64,000 bases of DNA from Alicyclobacillus sp. SO9 (GTDB taxonomy: Bacteria; Bacillota; Bacilli; Alicyclobacillales; Alicyclobacillaceae): positions 4,278,001-4,342,000 of the forward strand of contig NZ_CP066339.1 of assembly GCF_016406125.1 (NCBI RefSeq). Reading direction: 5' to 3'. Within the stretch, counting starts at the first letter, position 1, and every line of letters begins with the position of its first letter. Below the pieces are notes generated by a model, which ran no database searches, was not told the origin of the DNA, and worked only from the letters and a program-made list of their open reading frames with translations. The position numbers were made by a program, and so were the translations under genes. Positions 15,801-25,078 of this stretch are shown here, one piece after another.

Positions 15801-17159
15801 TCATTTAGATGCTTTCTTCAACTGAGTATTCATATCCGATTCAAATTTACTGATTGTCATTTGGCCAACCATGAGTTTTCCAAGGTCGCTATCCAGCTGA
15901 TTTCCTTCAGCAGCAGACAGGGCCGTGTCCCAGGACTGTTGGAAGTACGGTGCGTTCGATGCCAAATTATAATAGAAAGTTTCATAGGAGGAACTCTTGG
16001 ATTGCTGAAGTTTGGATTTAATTCCCTTTATGCCAGGCACATAGCCGATGTTCAAGTAGTTTTTCACATTCTGCGAGTTCAGGTTGTAGTTTTTCAAGAA
16101 ATTGACCGCAGCCTTAACCTGTGACTTGCTTGCAGAGGTCGGAATAGAATAGTAGTTACTTGGGTTACCAGCAACATCCTTCGGATTACCCTTTCCTCCG
16201 GAAATTGCCGGGAAGGGAAACCATCCTAGTTGAGAAATGAAACTCTTATCGTTGGCTTCTATGGCGCCATATCCCCAACTTCCCATTAACCACATGGCAG
16301 CTTTACCACCATAAAGCAGAGCCGAGTCGGAACCATCGTTGGAGCCGACAGAGCTTAGTCCAGGCTCGAAGGCTCCGGCCTTCTTAAGATTCAGCATCAT
16401 CTGCAGCGCCTTAGTAATCGTCGGATTAGACCAGGCATTGGCTTTTCCTGCCGCGACATTTTTATAGGGTTGTTGACCTCCCAAGCGGTCAACAATGTAC
16501 TCAAAATACATCAAATCCGGCCAGTTATCCTTACCCCCGAGAGAAATAGGAATTACACCGTGGGACTTGAACACCTGCACGTCGGATAGCAATTCCTTCC
16601 ACGTTGTGGGCGGTGTCAAATTATACTTCTTAAACAGCTTCTTGTTGTAAAAGAAGTTCACGGGCTGCATGTTGCCGTAAGGAATACCGTAGACCTTGCC
16701 GTTAAATGTAACCGACTTCATAACGGACGGAAGAAATTTGTTCTTCCAAGACGGGTCTGCATTTAGATAAGGGGTTAAGTCAACCACATCACCCGGAGTA
16801 ATGTAGTTTTCCAAGCGACCCCCTCCCCAGTTACCGAAGATGGTAGCAGCGTTGTGAGCGCCCATGGCGATCTGTAGTTTTTGCAAATACGGATTAGATT
16901 GGAAGAACTGTGCTGTTATCTTGGCTTTAGGATTTTCGCTGTTGTACTGCGCTACCAGCTTTTTATCTACCTTTTCAGCCGCTCCACTATCAACGTTCCA
17001 GAGCGTCAGGGACGTTTTACCCCCGGAAGAGGTCCCACTACTATTACCGCCGCTGTTGCTTGCCGAACCTCCAGACCCACATCCTACAACCAGAGTAGCT
17101 GCCGTAATAGCGCTTACAGCAACCACAGAAATACGGCTAGATTTTTTCACATTTTTCAC
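15801..17159 (-). CDS. Extracellular sugar-binding lipoprotein of ABC transporter
   Basis: A 452-residue substrate-binding protein, family 1. The N-terminus has a signal with the lipobox LVVGC, then a Gly/Ser-rich linker, then the binding fold with the phrases SLTLWNVDSGAAEKVDKKLVA, KVYGIPYGNMQPVNFFYNKKLF and GGKAAMWLMGSWGYGAIEA. These are typical for MalE/oligosaccharide-binding proteins (COG1653). It is anchored on the outer face of the membrane and delivers a sugar to the two permeases that follow. The sugar is not predictable. A good promoter lies just upstream. Confidence 0.94.
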   Translation of the reverse strand: MKNVKKSSRISVVAVSAITAATLVVGCGSGGSASNSGGNSSGTSSGGKTSLTLWNVDSGAAEKVDKKLVAQYNSENPKAKITAQFFQSNPYLQKLQIAMGAHNAATIFGNWGGGRLENYITPGDVVDLTPYLNADPSWKNKFLPSVMKSVTFNGKVYGIPYGNMQPVNFFYNKKLFKKYNLTPPTTWKELLSDVQVFKSHGVIPISLGGKDNWPDLMYFEYIVDRLGGQQPYKNVAAGKANAWSNPTITKALQMMLNLKKAGAFEPGLSSVGSNDGSDSALLYGGKAAMWLMGSWGYGAIEANDKSFISQLGWFPFPAISGGKGNPKDVAGNPSNYYSIPTSASKSQVKAAVNFLKNYNLNSQNVKNYLNIGYVPGIKGIKSKLQQSKSSSYETFYYNLASNAPYFQQSWDTALSAAEGNQLDSDLGKLMVGQMTISKFESDMNTQLKKASK

Positions 17160-17197
17160 CCCTATTAATATGTTGGGCTAACCAATAAACTAATTGC

Positions 17198-17226
17198 ATT
17201 TTATATCTTTCCTATGTGCATGTCAA
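17198..17226 (-). promoter_or_regulatory. Sigma-A promoter of the sugar ABC operon
   Basis: On the minus strand, perfect TTGACA (17221-17226), 17-base spacer, TAAAAT (17198-17203), then a leader of about 30 bases to the ATG at 17159 with a GGGGTGA ribosome site. No cre or regulator palindrome is evident close by. Confidence 0.75.
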
Positions 17227-17561
17227 CGCGATGTCCTAACCACAGCGCGTTTGAATGCAAATCACTCCGAAAAATCGCAAGATTTATATATAATGTCCAA
17301 AAAGTCAATGTAATACAGTCTTTGATGCTCATACAAATGTGCCAACACCAATGTTCGTGTACATGCTCCATGTCGGTTTTCCAAGACTGCTGGAAGGAGC
17401 TATTTCATGAAAGAAAGTCCCTGTTCCCTCACAAGTTCATTCAAGATATACATAATCCCTCAACAAATTAACGCAGTAAAATTGATTTTATGTTGAGATA
17501 GAATAGTGAATCAGTCCAATCTAAAAACGAAAATTCAGCCCTAAAATCCAGTCTTGAAATT
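17227..17561. other. Intergenic DNA between sugar ABC promoter and IS256-family element
   Basis: AT-rich, no supported gene; an 85-codon plus-strand frame at 17214-17471 has no ribosome site and an unconvincing composition. Before the IS entered, this region together with 19076-19238 was one divergent intergenic spacer of about 0.5 kb. Confidence 0.4.
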
Positions 17562-17570
17562 CACTTAATG
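17562..17570. repeat. Target site duplication of IS256-family element, left copy
   Basis: CACTTAATG, repeated exactly at 19067-19075; 9 bp, the expected size for IS256-family elements (8-9 bp). Confidence 0.88.
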
Positions 17571-17623
17571 ATGAAGTAAAATTGTTTGTGTAGGAGAATT
17601 TGGATCCTTCTCAGATAACAAAA

Positions 17624-17673
17624 AGGTAGGGTATCCTCGGGATTGCGACATCACCAGAAAGGAAGCCCTACCT
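17624..17673 (+). promoter_or_regulatory. Inverted repeat abutting the transposase start codon
   Basis: AGGTAGGG (17624-17631) pairs with CCCTACCT (17666-17673), the latter ending at the base before the ATG. The ribosome site GAAAGGAAG lies in the loop. On a read-through transcript from outside, this stem could hinder translation of the transposase; this is inference from position. Confidence 0.45.
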
Positions 17674-18870
17674 ATGGATAGTGTACATGAACAGAGTATT
17701 GGAGATCTAATGGAAAATCTCGTGAAAGGCTTTGTTAAGGAAAAACTCGAGTTTATCATGCGAGAAGAAATTGAGCATTTCCTGAATGTGGAGTATGAGG
17801 GGCGCCGCCCGAGTAGAAATGGTTACTATGGTCGCTCCTTACAAACGCGGTATGGCGAGATAGAGGACCTACAGGTTCCCCGAGACCGTAAGGACGCCTT
17901 TCAGACTCAGTTGTTTGAGCCATACCAACGCCGGGAAGGTTGGCTAGAAGAGGCTGTCATTCACATGTATAAAGGCGGTATGAGTACCCGGGATGTCGCG
18001 AAATTTATCGAAGGGATGTTTGGCACAGAGTACTCGCCAACGACCATCAGTAATATCACAAAGACCGTTTTGGAAGATGTAGAAGAATGGCAGCAGCGTC
18101 CGTTAGAAAAGCGTTATTCGGTCATCTACCTAGATGGCATCTACATCAAGTTAAAACGTACTACGGTGGACAGCGAAGTCGTCTACCTGGCGATGGGTAT
18201 CAACGAAGACGGATACCGACAAATACTCGGCTTCTACGTGGGCGGCAAAGAAAGTGCCAACGGTTGGAAGGACGTGCTCAAGGACCTATACAACCGTGGA
18301 GTACACGAAGTGTTACTGGGTGTATTTGATGGGCTCCCTGGTCTCGAAGAAGCCTTTCGAGAAATCTATTCAAAGGCTGACGTTCAGCACTGCGTCGTAC
18401 ATAAAGTGCGAAGTACCTTCCCAAAAATCCGAGTCGGTGACAAGACGGAATTTCTCAGTGATCTCAAAACGGTGTACACCGCACCAGACAAGGACTTGGC
18501 CGTAGCTGCGTTCGACACCGTCAAAGATAAGTGGGGGAAAAAGTATTCGAAAGAAATTCAGTCCTGGGAAGGCCAACTTTCAACGCTCCTGACGTTTTAC
18601 AAATATCCGAAGCTGATTCGTCACGCAATCTATACTTCAAATGCCATCGAGCGGACGAACAAAGAACTTCGCAAACGTTTTAGACCGATGAACAGCTTAA
18701 CAAATATGGACGCTGCTGAGAAAATTATCTATCTGGAGGTCACAGCGTACAACGAGAAATGGAGTACCAGGGTCATCCGAGGCTTTGGCGATGAGGAAAC
18801 AAAAGCCGGGCTACAGCGAATGTATGAAGAGCGTTACCCAGCTGTCTCCGAGACTCTCGACAAGGAATAA
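17674..18870 (+). CDS. IS256-family transposase
   Basis: A 398-residue mutator-type DDE transposase. Catalytic positions are visible: Asp in YLDGIYIKLKRT, Asp in GVFDGLPGLEEAF and Glu in TSNAIERTNKELRKRFRPM. The N-terminal DNA-binding part has REEIEHFLNVEYEGRRPSRNGYYGR, and PTTISNITKTVLEDVEEW is also family-typical. The length matches the family (about 390-410), so it is probably functional. Confidence 0.95.
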   Translation: MDSVHEQSIGDLMENLVKGFVKEKLEFIMREEIEHFLNVEYEGRRPSRNGYYGRSLQTRYGEIEDLQVPRDRKDAFQTQLFEPYQRREGWLEEAVIHMYKGGMSTRDVAKFIEGMFGTEYSPTTISNITKTVLEDVEEWQQRPLEKRYSVIYLDGIYIKLKRTTVDSEVVYLAMGINEDGYRQILGFYVGGKESANGWKDVLKDLYNRGVHEVLLGVFDGLPGLEEAFREIYSKADVQHCVVHKVRSTFPKIRVGDKTEFLSDLKTVYTAPDKDLAVAAFDTVKDKWGKKYSKEIQSWEGQLSTLLTFYKYPKLIRHAIYTSNAIERTNKELRKRFRPMNSLTNMDAAEKIIYLEVTAYNEKWSTRVIRGFGDEETKAGLQRMYEERYPAVSETLDKE

Positions 18871-18960
18871 TTATCCAAAATAATTCCGAGACAGTCCAGC
18901 AATTCAACAAGGATATTAGTTCTGAATATTCAATCCAAGAGGGATAAAGTTCTAATTTTC

Positions 18961-18980
18961 GGTGGGGGGTACCCCCCACC
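18961..18980. repeat. Perfect 20-bp palindrome near the right end of the IS
   Basis: GGTGGGGGGT joined directly to ACCCCCCACC. It lies about 90 bases after the transposase stop, inside the element. It may end the transposase transcript or be a structural end feature; there is no T-run after it on the plus strand. Confidence 0.5.
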
Positions 18981-19066
18981 TACCAAAACAAACCAAATAA
19001 TGATGTTATCCATCTTCGATGGATAACCCTACTGAAAAGAAATTACACAAACTTCTTGACACTACC

Positions 19067-19075
19067 CACTTAATG
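19067..19075. repeat. Target site duplication of IS256-family element, right copy
   Basis: Second CACTTAATG copy, directly after the right end of the element. Confidence 0.88.
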
Positions 19076-19238
19076 GTAGCCGCTTCTCTTTTTGCTAAGA
19101 GAATCTTTACAACTCCCATATAAAAAATTAACGGTTTATATATTTTCTCTTAACAAACGCTCACTATAGTACGAATCGAAAGATATCCTACACCTGACCC
19201 CCAATTTGTAGGAAATACTTCGAGAGGAATAGACTTAC

Positions 19239-19964
19239 ATGAGGCAGTACAAAGGAATCTTTTTTGATTTAGGTTACACCCTGGTCCGAACAGACAGAGA
19301 ACTCTCAATGCAAAAGCGCATGATGCAACTACAGATTGACTGCTCCCTTCTTGAATTAGAGCATGCCTACCACGCAACAGACAAGTACTATATGCAACAC
19401 CAGCCTGGACTCTTGGCCTTAGACTCTCGTCGCTTTTTCCCAAATTATATCCGTCGTGTAGCAGATTACCTTGGTCTCCAACTCGCGGATAAAGAGTTAG
19501 ACCACCTTGCACGAGTTGACGACGGCCGAGGTGTGTGGTCGTTGATTCCAGGAGTCCAGGACGGACTCAAAACACTTCGAGACTCGGGACTTCATGTGGG
19601 CCTTATTTCAAATTGGGATGAGAGCGCCCGTCCTTTGTTGCAGCGGCTGAAACTGGAGGATCTGTTTGAGAGTATCATCATTTCCTCTGAAATCGGCATG
19701 CAAAAGCCAAATCCAGACATCTTCCTTACTGCTCTGAAACACGCAGGCATTACAGCAGAGTCCGCCTTATACGTCGGAGACAACTACTATGACGATGTCG
19801 TTGGAGCACGTAAGGCTGGTCTAGACGCTGTGCTCATCAATCGCTTTGGAAAGTTAGGAATCGAAGACATTCAAGACTGTCAGATCTATGAATCAGTCAC
19901 GCAGGTGATTGACTCTGTTTTGTCGCATGCAGCGCAACCGGCTCACGGGAGGGCGACACCATGA
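19239..19964 (+). CDS. HAD family hydrolase (subfamily IA)
   Basis: A 241-residue haloacid dehalogenase-like hydrolase. Motif I is FFDLGYTLVRTD, with the nucleophile Asp present but Gly in place of the usual second Asp (DxD), which weakens the case for a plain phosphatase. Motif II is VGLISNWDES; motif III/IV is MQKPNPDIF and ALYVGDNYYDDVVGARKAGLDAVLI. It is the first gene of a seven-gene run with an RpiR regulator and an oligopeptide-type importer; its stop overlaps the regulator start (ATGA). It probably dephosphorylates or otherwise processes the imported compound, but the substrate is unknown. Confidence 0.88.
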   Translation: MRQYKGIFFDLGYTLVRTDRELSMQKRMMQLQIDCSLLELEHAYHATDKYYMQHQPGLLALDSRRFFPNYIRRVADYLGLQLADKELDHLARVDDGRGVWSLIPGVQDGLKTLRDSGLHVGLISNWDESARPLLQRLKLEDLFESIIISSEIGMQKPNPDIFLTALKHAGITAESALYVGDNYYDDVVGARKAGLDAVLINRFGKLGIEDIQDCQIYESVTQVIDSVLSHAAQPAHGRATP

Positions 19965-20845
19965 CTTTGACACGAACTCCCGCAGAGCTCCCAATCACTG
20001 AAGATCCCCTGCGTCTTCTTCTCGATAACGCCAGGTCCAAGTTGACACCCAGTCAGAAGAAACTGGCGGACTTACTGCGACATGACGCAACCATTCTGGC
20101 TTTTGAACCAGCGCTCCATGTGGGCAAACGAGTTGGTGTCAGTGAAGCCACGGTTCACAGATTCGCTTTACAACTTGGTTTTGCTTCTTTCTCCCATCTG
20201 CAAAAGTTCGCGCAAAATGTATTTTCAAAGGGTCGAACGGTATCACGGTTGAGGAGAGTGGCTGATAACCAAGTGCAAGGGAGCAATACCCTCGAACATA
20301 CAATCGAAGTCGATGTATTAAACCTGCAAGATACACTCGCATCTGTCAGTGAGGAAAGCATTGACCAAGGTGCCGCGATGATTGCAAAGGCGAGGCGGAT
20401 TTACGTAGCCGGATGGAGAGCAGGACTGGCAGTCACAGCCAGTTTAAATTATTCCCTGAATCTGATGCTCGGGAATTCCACCCTCTTGCCAATGCACGGA
20501 GGGCTGTACGAATCAATGCTGACCATGAACGCTAGCGATGTGTTCATTGCAATGGGTTTTCCCCGATACTGCGAGACCACTTTAGAAGCCATGGAGCAGG
20601 CAGTCGCCAATGGGGCAAAGACAATAGCGATTACGGATGTTGCCACATCGCCATTTCTTCCTCTCAGCGATGTTGTTTATTTGGTTCCGTCATACTCAGC
20701 AGGATTTCTTGATTCCTATGTTGCACCGCTGTCCCTGACCAGCGCCATTATCACAAAAGTGAGTTTACTGCGAGAAGACGATGTCATGAGCAATTTGAAA
20801 AAACTTGAGAAGTTAATACGATATGTGGGAGATGAGACAGAATGA
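19961..20845 (+). CDS. MurR/RpiR family transcriptional regulator
   Basis: A 294-residue regulator. The N-terminal helix-turn-helix of the RpiR type covers roughly residues 20-95 (TPSQKKLADLLRHDATILAF; VGVSEATVHRFALQLGFASF). A C-terminal SIS domain follows (RRIYVAGWRAGLAVTASLNY; SDVFIAMGFPRYCETTLEAM). SIS domains bind phosphosugars, so the effector may be a sugar phosphate or amino-sugar derivative. ATGA overlaps on both sides tie it into the operon with the HAD gene and the binding protein, and it probably represses or activates this operon. Confidence 0.93.
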   Translation: MTLTRTPAELPITEDPLRLLLDNARSKLTPSQKKLADLLRHDATILAFEPALHVGKRVGVSEATVHRFALQLGFASFSHLQKFAQNVFSKGRTVSRLRRVADNQVQGSNTLEHTIEVDVLNLQDTLASVSEESIDQGAAMIAKARRIYVAGWRAGLAVTASLNYSLNLMLGNSTLLPMHGGLYESMLTMNASDVFIAMGFPRYCETTLEAMEQAVANGAKTIAITDVATSPFLPLSDVVYLVPSYSAGFLDSYVAPLSLTSAIITKVSLLREDDVMSNLKKLEKLIRYVGDETE

Positions 20846-22401
20846 ATCGCAGAAAAAAACACGTTCTGACAGCTTCAACCGCTGTAGCAATGACCCTGCT
20901 CACGGTTGCCGGATGCGGCACTTCAAACGCAACGTCGGGTACACAAAACAACTCAGGAACTTCTTCATCCCAGACGGCATCAAGCACCATTAAAATTGCA
21001 CTTCAAAACGACGTATCTGGGTTCGATCCCGAAAAGACGGCGTCCGCATCTACCTTTAAAGTCACCAACAACATCTTTGATACCCTTGTCGACGTCAAAC
21101 CCAATGGACAGTTGCAACCCGGTCTTGCCACAAAGTGGCACGTTTCCAAGAACGGACTGAACTGGACTTTCGATTTGCGTAAAAACGTACTGTTTCAAAA
21201 CGGCAAAACCCTGACTGCGGCGGACGTGAAATATACTTTTGACCGAATTCTAAACAAGCAAACCGGGGACCCTAATATTAGTGATTTTAGTGAAATTAAA
21301 AGTATCAGTATCGTTTCACCGCAGACCGTCAAATTCACATTGTCAAAACCCTACGCCCCGTTTCTAGCGTCGATGGCATTGCCTTGGGCAGCCGTGATTG
21401 AACAAGGAACCGGTACAAATCTGAAAAACAAGCCTATCGGCACAGGGCCATACAAGTTAGTCAAATGGGTTCCTCAGCAGTCCATCACACTGACAAAATT
21501 TAGTAAGTCGTGGGACGCAAAACAAGCGCACATCAAAACCATCAAATTTGTAGTAGTACCTAATCAATCCACTCGCCTGATGGACCTAAAAACAGGAATT
21601 GTAGACGTCTCAACGGTATCCCCTGCAAATGCATCCAGCGTAAAATCCAATGCAAAGCTCCAACTCCTGTCCAGCCCATCGAACGCCGTTCAAATTATGG
21701 CGATGAACAACAAGAGTAAACCGCTGAACAACATCCTTGTCCGCCAAGCGATTGAATACGCAGTCAACAAACCTGCCATCATTAAGGCCGTCGATTTTGG
21801 TTACGGACAGGAAATCGGGAGTCATATGCCCCCGAACAGCCCGTACTACGTCAACTTAAATAAGACCTATCCATACAATCTCCACAAAGCAAAGCAACTC
21901 TTGAAGAAAGCTGGATATGCTAATGGACTGACATTGAATATGGCACTGCCGCAACCCTACCCCATTCACATAAAGACGGGTCAAATCATTGCTCAAGAAC
22001 TGAAACAAATTGGTATTACTGTTCACACCAAAGTAATTCCATGGTCACAGTGGCTGAAAAACGTTTATTTGGGACGACACTACCAATTGACAGTCATAAC
22101 GCATACCGGCCGGCTTGACCCCGCTCAATTACTGGATCGGTACGAGGCAGGCAATAAAGGGAACTATTTTAACTTTTCGGACCCCAAGGTAACAAAAGAC
22201 CTGAAACAGGCTGTATCCACGACAAATCAAGAGATGCGAAAAAAACTGTATCAACAAGTACAAACACTGCTAGCAAAAGATGCAGCAAATGTGTTTATTC
22301 AAACACCTGACAACTTAATTGGTATGAATAAGCATGTGAGCGGCTGGAGCACCTATCCTGTTGATATATACAACCTTCGCGGTGTACGTCTTTCTCACTA
22401 G
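20842..22401 (+). CDS. Oligopeptide/dipeptide ABC transporter substrate-binding lipoprotein
   Basis: A 519-residue family 5 binding protein. The signal and lipobox (LLTVAGC) are followed by a Ser/Thr-rich linker and the family body with LNWTFDLRKNVLFQNGKTLTAADVKYTFDR (shown as the diagnostic segment), KPIGTGPYKLVKW and RQAIEYAVNKPAI. It captures a peptide, nickel chelate or glycopeptide at the outer membrane face and hands it to the permeases downstream. Translation is coupled to the regulator by an ATGA overlap. Confidence 0.95.
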   Translation: MNRRKKHVLTASTAVAMTLLTVAGCGTSNATSGTQNNSGTSSSQTASSTIKIALQNDVSGFDPEKTASASTFKVTNNIFDTLVDVKPNGQLQPGLATKWHVSKNGLNWTFDLRKNVLFQNGKTLTAADVKYTFDRILNKQTGDPNISDFSEIKSISIVSPQTVKFTLSKPYAPFLASMALPWAAVIEQGTGTNLKNKPIGTGPYKLVKWVPQQSITLTKFSKSWDAKQAHIKTIKFVVVPNQSTRLMDLKTGIVDVSTVSPANASSVKSNAKLQLLSSPSNAVQIMAMNNKSKPLNNILVRQAIEYAVNKPAIIKAVDFGYGQEIGSHMPPNSPYYVNLNKTYPYNLHKAKQLLKKAGYANGLTLNMALPQPYPIHIKTGQIIAQELKQIGITVHTKVIPWSQWLKNVYLGRHYQLTVITHTGRLDPAQLLDRYEAGNKGNYFNFSDPKVTKDLKQAVSTTNQEMRKKLYQQVQTLLAKDAANVFIQTPDNLIGMNKHVSGWSTYPVDIYNLRGVRLSH

Positions 22402-22412
22402 GAGGGGCTCAA

Positions 22413-23351
22413 ATGCTGACATTCTTTGTTCGCCGCAGCGTTGGCGCAGGCTTTGTTCTGGTCGTCGTATCACTCATTACGTTTGCCATTCTGCAATGGT
22501 TGCCTGGCAATCCGGCTGAAATCATTCTTGGGATGCACGCATCACCGGCGCAAGTCGCCAACCTGGAAAATCAACTTGGACTGAATCACCCTTGGTACTT
22601 GCAATACTGGAATTGGCTGACGAAAGCCGTCCATGGAAACCTGGGAACATCATTGGTATACGGTGCGCCTGTATCGACGCTCATCTTGCAACGTTTGCCT
22701 GTAACCCTTTCGCTGACAGGAATGTCACTCCTTTGGGCAGCTTTCATCGGCTTCCCAATTGGAGTCATTGCTGCAGTCAAGAAGAATAAGTGGCCCGATA
22801 GCGTCATTCGCGTTGGGCTCCAAATCTTCCTCGCTGTCCCGTCGTTTTGGATGGGACTGCTTCTAATGTCTCTCTTTGCCATGCACTTTCAGTGGTTCCC
22901 GGTGAGTGGACTAGACAACCAGGGAATCGGCTCATTCATAAAAAGCCTGGTGCTTCCGTCCTTTTCCCTGGGCTTGGTAGAAGTCGCTGTCCTGGGACGG
23001 ATTGTCAGGCGGTCAATGATTGATGCCTTAGAAGCGCCTTACGCTTCCACAGCGCTGAGTAAGGGCCTGCCTGCAACAAAGAGATATGTGCGGCACGGAC
23101 TGCGCACAGCTTTAATTACGCCCATTACGATTGTCGGAATGCAGGTTTCAAGTTTGCTTGGAGGTACCGTCGTCATTGAAAATCTGTTTTCCCTTCCTGG
23201 AATCGGCAGATTGTTGTTTGTAGCAATTCAGCAAAAGGACTACCCGCTCATAGAGGGACTCACTTTATTCATTGTAGTCGCGGTGTTTTTAAGCAGTTTA
23301 ATTGTCGATCAGTTGTACCGTTACCTGGACCCGCGAATTAGGTTACGGTAG
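22413..23351 (+). CDS. Opp/Dpp ABC transporter permease, DppB type
   Basis: A 312-residue membrane permease with the DppB signature: N-terminal RRSVGAGFVLVVVSLITFAIL and LPGNPAEIILG, six helices, and the EAA-type loop ALEAPYASTALSKGLPATKRYVRHGLRTALITPIT. The end VDQLYRYLDPRIRL is typical. GGAGGGG precedes the ATG. It forms half of the peptide channel. Confidence 0.95.
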   Translation: MLTFFVRRSVGAGFVLVVVSLITFAILQWLPGNPAEIILGMHASPAQVANLENQLGLNHPWYLQYWNWLTKAVHGNLGTSLVYGAPVSTLILQRLPVTLSLTGMSLLWAAFIGFPIGVIAAVKKNKWPDSVIRVGLQIFLAVPSFWMGLLLMSLFAMHFQWFPVSGLDNQGIGSFIKSLVLPSFSLGLVEVAVLGRIVRRSMIDALEAPYASTALSKGLPATKRYVRHGLRTALITPITIVGMQVSSLLGGTVVIENLFSLPGIGRLLFVAIQQKDYPLIEGLTLFIVVAVFLSSLIVDQLYRYLDPRIRLR

Positions 23352-23434
23352 CTCATTTTAGAACCCGCGTGTTCGTCTCTCGTCTCCAGTGGCGAAGCAG
23401 ACGGTATCGCAAAACTACACAAGGAGGTGTTCCC

Positions 23435-24265
23435 GTGCTGTTCAGCAACGTACTGAAGTCAAGTAGAAGCAAAAACCCGTCTCTGAATATCGGTGTGACA
23501 ATCTTTTCCGGTATGCTCATCTTGGGTGTTATAGGCCTTGTGCATCCCCCGCAAAACCCGTTTGCAATGTCCATTAATCATCGCTTCGAGCCACCAAATT
23601 TCACGCATTGGATGGGTACAGATCAGTACGGTCGCGACATCTTCAGTCGTCTTTTAGTATCCCTAGCCTCTTCGTTTACGATAGCGTTCTCTTCCCTTGT
23701 TCTAGGAATGTTAGCCGGCGTTACAATTGGCGGTCTCAGTGGTTACATCGAAGGCGTCTTCGGAGAATCGTTGATGCGTTTTGTCGATGCTCTATATGCT
23801 TTCCCGCATATCTTGTTGGCCTTACTTGTTTTGACTGTACTCGGTCCTGGTGAGGTCTCTGTTTCCATTGCCCTTGTTATTTTTAATGCGCCTGTCTTTG
23901 CTCGGATTACCTACGGTGCCGTTTTGGAAGGCAAACACTCTCTTTATGCGCAAACCGCAAAGTGTATGGGAGGCGGAACGTTCTACATTTTACGCAGGCA
24001 TGTTTCACTGTACGTAGCTCCCTCGCTATTAGTTCAGGCTACCTCCAGCTTTAGTCTCGCGATTCTTGTTGAGGCTTCCCTATCCTACCTTGGCTTAGGT
24101 GTTCAGCCTCCTCATCCAAGTTTAGGCGGAATGCTTGCCAGTGCACAGAACTATCTGCAACAGTCCTATTGGACACTCATTTTTCCAGGCCTGTTTCTAA
24201 TCCTTGTTGTTCTTGGCAGCAATTTGTCCGGTGACGGAATCGAAGGGAGGTTTGGCAGATGGTAG
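23435..24265 (+). CDS. Opp/Dpp ABC transporter permease, DppC type
   Basis: About 276 residues with the DppC markers HWMGTDQYGRDIFSRLL near the N-terminus, SLMRFVDALYAFPHILLALLVL, and near the C-terminus EASLSYLGLGVQPPHPSLGGML. The GTG at 23435 is chosen because AAGGAGGT lies 6 bases upstream; the open frame extends back to 23369 without a site. It overlaps the next ATPase gene by 7 bases. Confidence 0.94.
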   Translation: MLFSNVLKSSRSKNPSLNIGVTIFSGMLILGVIGLVHPPQNPFAMSINHRFEPPNFTHWMGTDQYGRDIFSRLLVSLASSFTIAFSSLVLGMLAGVTIGGLSGYIEGVFGESLMRFVDALYAFPHILLALLVLTVLGPGEVSVSIALVIFNAPVFARITYGAVLEGKHSLYAQTAKCMGGGTFYILRRHVSLYVAPSLLVQATSSFSLAILVEASLSYLGLGVQPPHPSLGGMLASAQNYLQQSYWTLIFPGLFLILVVLGSNLSGDGIEGRFGRW

Positions 24266-25056
24266 GCACTGACCCGCTCTTACAACTTGAAAACGTATGT
24301 ATCGCAACGACTCAGTCGCCTTCGCGGTCTCTGGTTCACGACTTGAGTCTGTCTGTTTGCAAACGGTGTGTAACGGGGCTGATTGGAGAATCGGGATCGG
24401 GAAAAACTCTGACAAGCCGTGCCATTGCAGGACTTCTTTCCCCTGGTGTGCAGATTACTTCCGGAACAATTCGGATTGAGGGATTGGATGTGACAGATTG
24501 GGACAAACAGACCAAATTGCGGCGAGGTCGCGACATCGGGTTCATTTTCCAAAACCCGATGTCTATGTTGAATCCGGTGCTCAAAATCAAGGAACAGATG
24601 ATAGAAGGTGTGTTGTTTCATCAAAGACTTGGTAAATCTGCGGCAATCGCTTTGGCCTCCGAGTTTCTAAACAAGGTAGGACTTGGGGAAAAACACAAAC
24701 AAATCCTAAACAGCTACCCGCATACCCTCAGCGGCGGAATGCTTCAACGAGTGATGATTGCCATGACACTCATGCCGGGCCCGAAATTTATTGTGGCCGA
24801 TGAGCCCACCACCGCCCTTGACGTGACGTCTCAACTGAAGGTTCTTAACGTGTTAGCAGCCCTCAAACAGGAGTTCAACCTGACAATCCTGTTTGTCAGC
24901 CATGATTTATCCGTCATTTCCAACTTCTGTGACGATGTCTTTGTCATGCAAGAAGGTTCTATTGTGGAATCCGGCGCGGTAGACAAAGTTTTCAGCCAGC
25001 CAGCAAAGGACTACACGCAGAATCTCCTGAGAGCCCATGAACTTACCACCTACTAA
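24259..25056 (+). CDS. Peptide ABC transporter ATP-binding protein, DppD type
   Basis: A 265-residue ATPase. Walker A is GESGSGKT, the Q-loop is FIFQNPMSMLNPV, the signature is LSGGMLQRVMIA, and Walker B is FIVADEPTTALD, followed by the switch His in LFVSHDLSVI. It is shorter at the C-terminus than many DppD proteins (about 320), and the usual oligopeptide C-terminal Cys-rich motif is not evident. It works with the partner ATPase that follows. Confidence 0.94.
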   Translation: MVGTDPLLQLENVCIATTQSPSRSLVHDLSLSVCKRCVTGLIGESGSGKTLTSRAIAGLLSPGVQITSGTIRIEGLDVTDWDKQTKLRRGRDIGFIFQNPMSMLNPVLKIKEQMIEGVLFHQRLGKSAAIALASEFLNKVGLGEKHKQILNSYPHTLSGGMLQRVMIAMTLMPGPKFIVADEPTTALDVTSQLKVLNVLAALKQEFNLTILFVSHDLSVISNFCDDVFVMQEGSIVESGAVDKVFSQPAKDYTQNLLRAHELTTY

Positions 25057-25078
25057 ACACCGCAAAGGAGGAGCACCT

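Larger units (their letters stand above)
17571..19066 (+). mobile_element. IS256-family insertion sequence, complete (1496 bp)
   Basis: Bounded by a 9-bp direct repeat. The ends are imperfect inverted repeats sharing GTTTGTGTA: AAATTGTTTGTGTA on the left, and on the right the reverse complement of AAGAAGTTTGTGTA. One intact transposase gene is inside. It landed in the intergenic region between the sugar ABC and Opp operons, without breaking a gene. Confidence 0.9.

Noticed and set aside
17214-17471. 85-residue plus-strand gene before the IS256-family element
   Set aside because: It overlaps the -35 of the sugar ABC promoter on the other strand, has no ribosome site and no recognisable sequence.
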